Of a stretch of 9,465 nucleotides of DNA, positions 1 to 5,552 are shown in pieces. Numbering within the stretch: position 1 is the stretch's first letter; each line of letters opens with the position of its first letter. Source of the stretch: Legionellaceae bacterium. GTDB taxonomy: Bacteria; Pseudomonadota; Gammaproteobacteria; Legionellales; Legionellaceae. A program made the position numbers and the translations under genes. Location: the NCBI GenBank assembly GCA_030696465.1, contig JAUYSE010000024.1:1-9465 (forward strand). The letters are read 5' to 3'. The notes beneath the pieces were generated by a model that saw only the letters and a program-made list of their open reading frames with translations, searched no databases and had not been told where the DNA came from.

Positions 1-45
1 CATCCTGAACTTAATGGCAGTGAGAGTTTGATACTAACTCATTAA
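1..45 (+). other. Possible 3' tail of an upstream gene
   Basis: Frame 1 is open from the window edge to a TAA at 43-45 and reads HPELNGSESLILTH. This is too short to identify and an open frame of 14 codons can occur by chance. A T-rich run follows at 50-57. It may be the end of a gene lying to the left, but nothing in the window proves it. Confidence 0.2.
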
Positions 46-58
46 GATCTTTTTTTTG

Positions 59-124
59 CCCTCTCCCTAGCCCTCTCCCTTGGAAAAATTGGTGTTTTTT
101 ATTATTTTTGTATGGGGGAGAGGG
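59..124. repeat. CCCTCTCCC-type palindromic intergenic repeat, copy 1
   Basis: The 9-mer CCCTCTCCC occurs twice in direct orientation (59-67 and 71-79, separated by TAG). Its exact reverse complement GGGAGAGGG follows at 116-124. The stem 71-79/116-124 encloses a 36-nt AT-rich loop. A related element lies at 2968-3040. From general knowledge, similar CCCTCWCCC repeats are scattered between genes in many proteobacterial genomes, resembling REP-type elements. Assigning this one to that class is inference. Confidence 0.6.
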
Positions 125-197
125 GATTTTCTTTGGACAAACAAGAGATGTGTATAAATAGGGTTATGATCAATCCCACAACAGACATCTTAATTTT

Positions 198-238
198 CCG
201 TAGCGGTTCGGCGCCATGAGAGCTAAACGGTTTTTTTT
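198..238 (+). terminator. Candidate Rho-independent terminator
   Basis: CCGT (198-201) pairs with ACGG (227-230), and AGC (202-204) pairs with GCT (222-224) across a two-base bulge. An uninterrupted run of eight T follows at 231-238. The inner part, including the palindrome GGCGCC at 210-215, does not extend the stem neatly, so the hairpin is modest. It could end transcription of a gene left of the window, or of a short RNA beginning near 165 downstream of the TATAAA at 153-158. Confidence 0.4.
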
Positions 239-254
239 AATAGATGCACTGAAG

Positions 255-380
255 GTTGTAGAGTAATGAAGGTAAAAGCGTCTTTAAAAAACGTCAAAAA
301 ACAGGATGTTTTTTGCGAGCGGCCAGGGATGGCGTACAGCGTTTTTTTAAAGACGCTTTTACCTTCATTACTTCTACCAC
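255..380. repeat. Long inverted repeat with nested hairpin (MITE-like or regulatory)
   Basis: The left arm (255-293) and right arm (340-380) are reverse complements over about 38 pairs with one mismatch and two single-base bulges. The core is a perfect 30-bp stem, 262-291 with 343-372. The 51-nt loop holds a further perfect 9-bp hairpin, 295-303 with 307-315, around GGA. The arms are AT-rich but not simple sequence and contain the stretch AAAAGCGTC. No coding potential, transposase or flanking target duplication is visible. The right end (376-380) is also the first part of a segment complementary to the hemA start. It could be a miniature mobile element, a transcribed hairpin of the hemA leader, or a bidirectional transcription block. 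Confidence 0.85.
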
Positions 381-392
381 AAACAATAAACA
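376..392 (+). promoter_or_regulatory. Segment complementary to the hemA initiation region
   Basis: ACCACAAACAATAAACA at 376-392 is the exact reverse complement of 524-540, which contains the last two bases of the hemA GTG start codon and codons 2 to 6. If both lie on one transcript, the 17 bp can pair across a 131-nt loop and bury the start codon. A near-copy of its 14-nt core (ACAAACCATAAATA, 470-483, two mismatches) lies closer to the gene in the same orientation. The match is seen directly. A regulatory role is inference. Confidence 0.5.
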
Positions 393-522
393 AGAATACA
401 ACTCGAATTAAACGTCAAAAATAACAACTCCTTCTGAAAAAATTCAAAATTCCACCAGATCATTGTTTTACAAACCATAAATAATGTACACTATTAGCTC
501 GTTCTTTATATAGTTATTATCT

Positions 523-1893
523 GTGTTTATTGTTTGTGGTTTAAATCATACAACTGCGCCTATTGCGCTTCGAGAACAATGCGCCATTGTGCCCAGTGAC
601 CTACCCTATCGGCTGCAACAAGCGATTGCGCATCCAGAGATACAAGAAGTATTTTTGTTATCCACTTGTAATCGAACGGAACTTTACGCTTATATCAATG
701 ATTCTAATAGCAGCAATTTAGGATCTTCAAACACTCAATATAATAACCCTATTGGTAGCACACCCAATCATTGCACCACAAAAAATATAACGCAATACTT
801 CGCCAATACACTGTCTGTTCCTCTTGAACAACTAAACGATCATCTTTATATACATGCGGCAGAAAAGGCCCATCAGCATTTATTACGCGTCGCGAGTGGA
901 CTCGACTCCATGATGCTCGGCGAGTCACAAATCTTCAAACAACTTAAACAGGCTATTCAAATAGCCGAGCAAGCACAAACCATAGGCCGCAAGCTAAAAC
1001 GTAGCATTCCTTATATATTTCACTCGGCGAAACAAGTGCGACGCTTCAGTGGTATCGGTGAGCACCCCGTATCGCTTGCCTACTGCGCTATTCAACATCT
1101 TAAACAGCATTTTACAGATTTAAAACCCTTATCGGTAATGATTATTGGCTCAGGCGAAACCGCCAGCCTGGTCGCACATCATTTACTCAAACAAGGGGTA
1201 TCTCGTTTTTTTGTGGCCAGTCGTACGATAGAGCATGCCGCACAATTAGCCTATCATCTCAAGGGACATACACTCCCTATTACGGATATTGCAACGCACC
1301 TTCATGAAATTGATGTGCTGGTTTCCGCAACAACTTGCCCTATCCCTTTTATTACGAAAGCGCTTATACAAGAGCATCATCAAAATACACGCCCACTCTG
1401 TCTGCTAGATTTAGCGATTCCAAGAGACGTTGAACCAGAAGTAGCCTCTCTACCAAACCTATTTTTGTATAATATAGACGACCTACAAAGTATCGCACAA
1501 ACTGGTTTAGACGCGCGACAAGCCGCCGCTAAAAAAGCAGAGCAAATCATTGAAGAAGAGCTCGCGCGATTTCACTACTGGCTACGCTCTATCGAAGCCT
1601 CTACTATCATTCGAAATTATCGTGAACGTATGCAAACTCTAGCCGATGATGAGCTGGCCCGTGCATTACAACAACTGGCTACAGGGAAAGTTCCTGAACA
1701 TGTTTTACAAACTTTATGTACTCGATTACTTAAAAAACTCATGCACTTCCCTACGCAGGGTTTGCGACAAATTGCCTGGGATGGCAACCAAGATCTCTTG
1801 ACCTTAGCGCATCATTTATACTCACAACAATTGGATTTTCGGCCAGGCGCCAGCGAAAAAGCCGAAGGAAACGATTATGAAAAAATCAATTAA
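523..1893 (+). CDS. hemA: Glutamyl-tRNA reductase
   Basis: This enzyme reduces the glutamyl group of Glu-tRNA with NADPH to glutamate-1-semialdehyde, the first committed step of C5-pathway heme synthesis in the cytosol. Visible hallmarks are the N-terminal GLNHTTAP motif, catalytic Cys49 in STCNRTELY, the block RVASGLDSMMLGESQIF (about 122-138), the nucleotide-binding GSGETA (209-214) and the C-terminal helical dimerisation region. At 456 residues it is longer than the roughly 418 of E. coli. About 21 extra residues, rich in Asn and Ser, sit near 58-85, and about 15 form a C-terminal tail (DFRPGASEKAEG) that resembles the repeat inside hemC. The GTG start is chosen because an in-frame TAG lies 12 nt upstream and homology begins at once. 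There is no Shine-Dalgarno, and the start can pair with 376-392. The 3' end overlaps prfA by 17 nt. Confidence 0.95.
   Translation: MFIVCGLNHTTAPIALREQCAIVPSDLPYRLQQAIAHPEIQEVFLLSTCNRTELYAYINDSNSSNLGSSNTQYNNPIGSTPNHCTTKNITQYFANTLSVPLEQLNDHLYIHAAEKAHQHLLRVASGLDSMMLGESQIFKQLKQAIQIAEQAQTIGRKLKRSIPYIFHSAKQVRRFSGIGEHPVSLAYCAIQHLKQHFTDLKPLSVMIIGSGETASLVAHHLLKQGVSRFFVASRTIEHAAQLAYHLKGHTLPITDIATHLHEIDVLVSATTCPIPFITKALIQEHHQNTRPLCLLDLAIPRDVEPEVASLPNLFLYNIDDLQSIAQTGLDARQAAAKKAEQIIEEELARFHYWLRSIEASTIIRNYRERMQTLADDELARALQQLATGKVPEHVLQTLCTRLLKKLMHFPTQGLRQIAWDGNQDLLTLAHHLYSQQLDFRPGASEKAEGNDYEKIN
1825..1869 (+). repeat. Diverged copy of the hemC-type in-frame repeat at the hemA 3' end
   Basis: Aligned without gaps to 7198-7242 inside hemC, 35 of 45 bases agree. 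Both copies are read in the same frame and share D-F-x-x-G-A-S-E-x-x-x-G. Here it forms the last residues of HemA and contributes the AAGGA that serves as ribosome binding site of prfA. The identity level is moderate, so common ancestry is likely but not certain. Confidence 0.55.
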
Positions 1894-2962
1894 TCAGAAA
1901 TTAGAACAACTATTAGAGCGTTTTCAAGAAGTCAGTCGTCTATTGGCCGACCCTGGAACCATTCAAAATCAAAACCAATTTAGAAATCTCAGCAAAGAGT
2001 ATTCACAATTAGAACCTTTGGCACAAGATTTTCAAGAGTATCAACAACTTTTGAGCAACTATCAAGAAACACAAACGTTCCTAGAAAGCGACGATGCCGA
2101 ACTGGTCGATCTTGCCAAAGAAGAATTACCCGCTTTAGAGTCGGCATTAGAAACCCTAAAAAACACCCTACAAAAACACCTGATTCCGAAAGATCCGGAT
2201 GATGATCATAACGTTTATTTGGAAGTACGTGCAGGTACAGGCGGAGATGAGGCCTCTATTTTTGCAGGAGATCTATTCCGGATGTATCTACGCTACGCGG
2301 AAACCCAAGGCTGGCAAGTGGAACTCATGAGCGCACATAATGGCGAACATGGTGGATATAAAGAAGTTATTGCCTTAATTTCTGGTACTTCCGTGTATGC
2401 AAAACTAAAGTTTGAATCCGGCACACATCGTGTGCAACGTGTTCCGTTAACCGAGTCACAAGGGCGTATTCATACCTCAGCTTGTACGGTTGCGGTACTC
2501 CCTGAAATTGATGAAATCAATGATATTCAAATAAACCCGGAAGATTTACGTATCGATACCTATCGATCCTCTGGCGCAGGTGGTCAGCACGTCAATAAAA
2601 CGGACTCCGCTATTCGTATTACCCATATTCCAACCGGTGTAGTGGTAGAATGCCAAGATGAACGATCGCAGCACAAAAACAGAGCCAAAGCCATGGCCTT
2701 ATTAAAATCGAGGCTGTTACACTCCGAACAAGAAAAACAAGCACAAGCACAAGCACAAACTAGAAAACTGATGGTGGGTAGTGGTGATCGCTCTGAACGT
2801 ATCCGCACCTACAATTATCCGCAAGGAAGACTCACAGACCATCGCATCAATCTTACGCTCTATCAACTTACGGATATTGTAGAGGGGAATCTCTCTGCGG
2901 TAATTGATGCATTACAACAGGAGCACGCAGCGGAATTACTCGCTGAGCTGAATAATCCTTAA
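1877..2962 (+). CDS. prfA: Peptide chain release factor 1
   Basis: RF1 recognises UAA and UAG in the ribosomal A site and triggers peptide release. The stop-codon reading tripeptide of the PxT type is P190-L-T192 within QRVPLTESQGRIHTSAC. The catalytic GGQ is G235-G236-Q237 within SGAGGQHVNKTDSAIR, and together they mark RF1 rather than RF2. The length of 361 residues matches the family (about 360). Domain 1 is the helical N-terminal part, up to about residue 100. The ATG at 1877 follows AAGGAA (1865-1870) and lies inside the last codons of hemA, so the two are probably translationally linked. The gene for the enzyme that methylates its GGQ, prmC, comes next. Codons for a Gln-Ala run near 290 make a short CAAGCA-type repeat in the DNA. 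Confidence 0.97.
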   Translation: MKKSINQKLEQLLERFQEVSRLLADPGTIQNQNQFRNLSKEYSQLEPLAQDFQEYQQLLSNYQETQTFLESDDAELVDLAKEELPALESALETLKNTLQKHLIPKDPDDDHNVYLEVRAGTGGDEASIFAGDLFRMYLRYAETQGWQVELMSAHNGEHGGYKEVIALISGTSVYAKLKFESGTHRVQRVPLTESQGRIHTSACTVAVLPEIDEINDIQINPEDLRIDTYRSSGAGGQHVNKTDSAIRITHIPTGVVVECQDERSQHKNRAKAMALLKSRLLHSEQEKQAQAQAQTRKLMVGSGDRSERIRTYNYPQGRLTDHRINLTLYQLTDIVEGNLSAVIDALQQEHAAELLAELNNP

Positions 2963-2967
2963 TTGAA

Positions 2968-3040
2968 ACCCTCTCCCCAACCCTCTCCCGCGAATTGTAT
3001 AGATGATTTTATTTCATGTTCCCGGCGCGGGCGAGGGAGG
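2968..3040. repeat. CCCTCTCCC-type palindromic intergenic repeat, copy 2
   Basis: Six bases after the prfA stop, ACCCTCTCCCC is followed by ACCCTCTCCCGCG. The segment 2981-2992 pairs with CGCGGGCGAGGG at 3026-3037 with one mismatch, across a 33-nt AT-rich loop. The arrangement (two direct copies, then an inverted arm after an AT-rich spacer) matches the element at 59-124. It separates prfA from prmC and could form a hairpin in the transcript, for instance limiting 3' decay. It lacks a T run, so I do not call it a terminator. Confidence 0.6.
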
Positions 3041-3064
3041 TAAATTCGAGTATACTCACAGCAT

Positions 3065-3907
3065 ATGAACATTCACACGTTACTTCAATCCGCTACTCAG
3101 CTTTTACAAGACTACTCCAGTTCTCCTCGCCTAGATGCGGAGATACTCCTCGCACATGTGTTACAGAAACCACGAAGCTTCCTCTATGCACATGCAGAGC
3201 AAACGCTGAGTGACATAGCCCTAAGCACCTTTCAAAAGTTATTATCTGCTCGAAAAAGCGGTCAACCTGTCGCCTATCTTATACAGTCGCAAGAATTTTG
3301 GTCGCTTAATTTACAGGTGTCTCCAGCAACGCTCATTCCACGTCCTGAAACAGAGTTAATGGTGGAGCTCGCTTTAGAATACTTTAAAAATATGAAGAAT
3401 ATTCACCTCTTAGAATTAGGCACAGGCAGTGGAGCAATTGCACTCGCTATTGCCAAAGAAAAACCAGGCTGGACGATCACTGCAGTAGATATCTCTAAAG
3501 AAGCGTTACAAATTGCCCGCACGAATGCCCTCACATTAAACATAAGCAATGTACAATTTATACAAAGTAACTGGTTTGAGCTAGTTCCTAAGAGCACTCG
3601 CTTTGATCTCATTCTATCCAATCCTCCTTATCTTGCTGCTGATGATCCTCATCTCCCACAGCTGATACATGAACCCCTACAAGCACTGGTCAGTGGGCCC
3701 AGTGGATTGGAGTCATTACACACTATCATTCAGCAGAGTAAGCATTGGCTATCAACCTCAGGCCGATTGATACTTGAGCACGGGTATACTCAAGGCGATG
3801 CCGTACAAAACTTCTTTAAACAATACGATTATAAGGCGATACAAACCTTTTGTGATTTGCAAAAACACCCTCGTATTACTACGGGTACTCCTGAAATCAA
3901 AATATAA
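3065..3907 (+). CDS. prmC: Release factor glutamine methyltransferase
   Basis: PrmC (HemK) transfers a methyl group from S-adenosylmethionine to the glutamine of the GGQ motif in RF1 and RF2, which raises release efficiency. The SAM-binding motif I is ELGTGSGAIALA (117-128). The diagnostic NPPY, which positions the target glutamine, is N186-P-P-Y189 in LILSNPPYLA. The N-terminal helical substrate-recognition domain covers about residues 1-85, and the linker with RPETELMVE is present. At 280 residues it matches the family (about 277). The ATG at 3065 fits the family start, but no good Shine-Dalgarno precedes it. GAGGGAGG at 3034-3040 is too far away and belongs to the intergenic repeat. A perfect palindrome GAGTATACTC lies at 3048-3057. 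Confidence 0.95.
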   Translation: MNIHTLLQSATQLLQDYSSSPRLDAEILLAHVLQKPRSFLYAHAEQTLSDIALSTFQKLLSARKSGQPVAYLIQSQEFWSLNLQVSPATLIPRPETELMVELALEYFKNMKNIHLLELGTGSGAIALAIAKEKPGWTITAVDISKEALQIARTNALTLNISNVQFIQSNWFELVPKSTRFDLILSNPPYLAADDPHLPQLIHEPLQALVSGPSGLESLHTIIQQSKHWLSTSGRLILEHGYTQGDAVQNFFKQYDYKAIQTFCDLQKHPRITTGTPEIKI

Positions 3908-3910
3908 CGG

Positions 3911-3939
3911 TTGATATTTTTTTCTATCTTTGATATACC
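3911..3939 (+). promoter_or_regulatory. Sigma-70 type promoter for dksA
   Basis: TTGATA (3911-3916, five of six to the -35 consensus) and TATACC (3934-3939, four of six) are separated by exactly 17 nt. TG at 3931-3932 gives an extended -10. Transcription would start near 3945-3947. This lies downstream of a TTG at 3930 that could otherwise be read as the dksA start, so it argues for a later start codon. Confidence 0.55.
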
Positions 3940-3958
3940 AGAGAATTAAGGATAACTC

Positions 3959-3975
3959 GAGCGGATATATCGCTC
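3959..3975 (+). promoter_or_regulatory. Hairpin in the dksA 5' leader
   Basis: GAGCG (3959-3963) pairs with CGCTC (3971-3975) around a 7-nt AT-rich loop, ending 11 nt before the ATG at 3987. No Shine-Dalgarno precedes that ATG, so the hairpin sits where it could affect initiation. The stem is short and a role is only a suggestion. Confidence 0.3.
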
Positions 3976-3986
3976 CCCGTACTTTT

Positions 3987-4430
3987 ATGGATGCTATGAT
4001 TACAGATTCCAATGCCTATATGATGGGAATATCGCCTTACCAAGAACACGAAGGCGAAGAATACATGAATGACGCTCAAAAAGCGCATTTAGAGAAAATT
4101 TTACTTGCTTGGCAGAAAGCACTCATGGAAGAAGTGGATAGAACCATGAGTCATATGAAGGATGAAGCTGCAAATTATCCTGATCCTTCCGATCGTGCAA
4201 GCCAAGAAGAAGAATTCAACTTAGAATTACGCACCCGCGATCGCGAACGTAAACTACTCAAAAAAATAGAGGATGCCTTGCAACGCCTCAGAGAACCTGA
4301 TTTCGGCTATTGTGAAGCCTGTGGTGTGGAAATTGGCCTTAAGCGTCTCGAAGCACGCCCAACGGCAACACTATGTATTGATTGCAAAACATTATCTGAA
4401 ATAAAAGAGCGACAAAATCAGGGCGGATAA
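3987..4430 (+). CDS. dksA: RNA polymerase-binding transcription factor DksA
   Basis: DksA enters the secondary channel of RNA polymerase and, with ppGpp, represses rRNA promoters and activates amino-acid promoters. Counting from the ATG at 3987, the protein has 147 residues against 151 in E. coli. The coiled-coil tip carries D66 and D69 in DPSDRA, the acidic residues needed for activity. The zinc finger has all four cysteines, C109-x2-C112 and C130-x2-C133, so this is the classic zinc form. The start is uncertain. An in-frame TTG at 3930 would add 19 residues, but it overlaps the predicted -10 and those residues do not resemble DksA. ATGs at 3996 and 4020 are also possible, and none has a clear Shine-Dalgarno. 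The small ORF at 4457 follows after 26 nt. Confidence 0.95.
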   Translation: MDAMITDSNAYMMGISPYQEHEGEEYMNDAQKAHLEKILLAWQKALMEEVDRTMSHMKDEAANYPDPSDRASQEEEFNLELRTRDRERKLLKKIEDALQRLREPDFGYCEACGVEIGLKRLEARPTATLCIDCKTLSEIKERQNQGG

Positions 4431-4456
4431 TTTTTAAGAATATTGAGGAGGATAGC

Positions 4457-4609
4457 GTGCGCAATCAAGAAAAACCAGCAGTGCCGCCAAAATTTCCGGA
4501 GCCAACTCCTCCTCAAGAATTCCCAACAGAACCTGACAGTTATGAACCAAACTTTCCAGATACCCCTGAATCTCCTCCCTCTCAACAACCTGAGCCGCAG
4601 GAAGAATAA
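4457..4609 (+). CDS. Unrecognised 50-residue proline-rich acidic protein
   Basis: A GTG at 4457 is preceded by a strong Shine-Dalgarno AGGAGG (4446-4451) at 5-nt spacing, and the frame runs to TAA at 4607-4609. The product has 50 residues, of which 16 are proline. It has 9 Glu and 2 Asp against 3 Lys/Arg. There are no cysteines, signal peptide or membrane segment, so it should be disordered and cytosolic. I do not recognise a family. It lies 26 nt after dksA and before the panB promoter, so it is probably co-transcribed with dksA. The strong ribosome binding site and clean coding frame support a real gene. Low complexity means homology would be hard to prove. No function is proposed. Confidence 0.65.
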   Translation: MRNQEKPAVPPKFPEPTPPQEFPTEPDSYEPNFPDTPESPPSQQPEPQEE

Positions 4610-4631
4610 ACTTTCTCCTTAGAAAAATCGA

Positions 4632-4660
4632 TTGACTCTCACCCTATTGATTTCTAGAAT
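4632..4660 (+). promoter_or_regulatory. Sigma-70 promoter for panBC
   Basis: TTGACT (4632-4637, five of six) and TAGAAT (4655-4660, five of six) are separated by the optimal 17 nt. This is the best promoter in the window. Transcription would start near 4667, leaving a leader of about 27 nt with AAGGA (4681-4685) before the panB ATG. It probably drives panB-panC and may continue into hemCDXY. Confidence 0.75.
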
Positions 4661-4693
4661 ACACTCTGTTTCCATTATATAAGGACTTGATCC

Positions 4694-5542
4694 ATGCGAC
4701 AGGTACCTCCCAATCCTCGTTCTCCTGTAACGATAAATACCTTGCTCCAAAAAAAACAACAACAGCAAAAGATCTCTATCGTCACGTGCTATGATACGCC
4801 TTCTGCACAAATCATCGCCGATACTTCTATCGATGCAGTCTTGGTCGGCGATTCGGTTGCCATGGCGATCCACGGACACCCCCATACTTTCTCGGCAACC
4901 CTAGAAATGATGGTGCTGCATACTCAAGCGGTGCACCGCGGTCTTGGCGCGCAGTTTTTAATGACGGATCTTCCCTTTCTACAGCATAAAAAATCCCTGG
5001 CAGAAACAGTTCAACATGTACAAACGCTTATACAAGCCGGCGCACATGCGATTAAAATAGAAGGCGCCGATGAAGACACCTGCAAAACCATTCATTACCT
5101 GTCAGAAGCAGGCATTAACATTGTCGGTCATATCGGTTTAACCGCACAATCTATTCATCAGCTCGGGGGCTATCGTGTCCAAGGAAAAACGGCGGTTCAA
5201 GCAGAACGTCTGATGGCACAAGCCCGTGCCTTAGAAAAAGCCGGTTGTTGTGCACTGGTTATTGAGTGTGTCCCTGAATCACTTGCGCAAAATATTACGG
5301 AAGCCTGTAACATTCCCACTATTGGCATTGGTGCAGGTGCTTATACCGATGGGCAAGTACTCGTTTGGCATGATCTCTTAGGTCTTTTAAAGCATTTTAA
5401 ACCTAAGTTTGTCAAACAATATGCCAGCCTACAACCTATTATTCGTGAGGCCCTAGAACAATACGTGCTCGAAGTAGAAACCCTTTCTTTTCCACAAACA
5501 GAGCATACCTATACACAAAAAATAAAGACATCTACCCCCTAG
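4694..5542 (+). CDS. panB: 3-methyl-2-oxobutanoate hydroxymethyltransferase
   Basis: PanB adds a hydroxymethyl group from 5,10-methylenetetrahydrofolate to alpha-ketoisovalerate, giving ketopantoate, the first step of pantothenate synthesis. The TIM-barrel signature residues are present: VTCYD near 30-34, D53 in VGDS, D92 in MTDLPF, E123 in IKIEGA (the metal and substrate ligands) and E191 in VIECVP (the catalytic acid/base). At 282 residues it is slightly longer than the E. coli enzyme (264). The extra length is a polar N-terminal stretch with a Lys/Gln run (20-26) and a polar C-terminal tail after about residue 262. The ATG at 4694 has AAGGA 8 nt upstream. panC follows 10 nt after the stop codon. 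Confidence 0.96.
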   Translation: MRQVPPNPRSPVTINTLLQKKQQQQKISIVTCYDTPSAQIIADTSIDAVLVGDSVAMAIHGHPHTFSATLEMMVLHTQAVHRGLGAQFLMTDLPFLQHKKSLAETVQHVQTLIQAGAHAIKIEGADEDTCKTIHYLSEAGINIVGHIGLTAQSIHQLGGYRVQGKTAVQAERLMAQARALEKAGCCALVIECVPESLAQNITEACNIPTIGIGAGAYTDGQVLVWHDLLGLLKHFKPKFVKQYASLQPIIREALEQYVLEVETLSFPQTEHTYTQKIKTSTP

Positions 5543-5552
5543 GAGCGCATCC

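Larger units (their letters stand above)
1..522. other. Structured non-coding region upstream of hemA
   Basis: No reading frame here has the length or composition of a gene on either strand. The region is instead filled with inverted repeats: a CCCTCTCCC-type element (59-124), a terminator-like hairpin (198-238), a long inverted repeat (255-380) and a segment complementary to the hemA start (376-392). Positions 393-522 are very AT-rich and should hold the hemA promoter. The best candidates I can see are TTTACA (467-472, five of six to the -35 consensus) or TTGTTT (463-468) combined with TACACT (487-492). Their spacings are 14 and 18 nt, so neither pairing is fully convincing. An in-frame TAG at 511-513 closes the hemA frame upstream. 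Confidence 0.6.

Noticed and set aside
165..220. tRNA-like appearance because of GGTTCG followed by GCGCCA
   Set aside because: No acceptor stem, anticodon arm or D arm can be folded around it.
289..421. 12-bp direct repeat AAACGTCAAAAA at 289-300 and 410-421
   Set aside because: It is short and A-rich. It could be a remnant of a duplication, but cannot be separated from chance in this AT-rich stretch.
2741..2758. Short tandem CAAGCA/GCACAA repeat
   Set aside because: It is coding sequence for an Ala-Gln run in prfA and only about three units long.
2584..2808. Open frame on the minus strand, Cys-rich
   Set aside because: It lies wholly inside prfA, over the GGQ-encoding region. Its cysteine run is the complement of the GCACAA repeats. 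prfA is certain.
3048..3057. Perfect palindrome GAGTATACTC before prmC as an operator or -10
   Set aside because: TATACT resembles a -10, but no -35 lies at proper spacing. A 10-bp palindrome alone is too weak to call a site.
3016..3213. Plus-strand frame starting in the intergenic repeat
   Set aside because: It overlaps the start of prmC in another frame and its beginning is translated repeat sequence, with no family resemblance.
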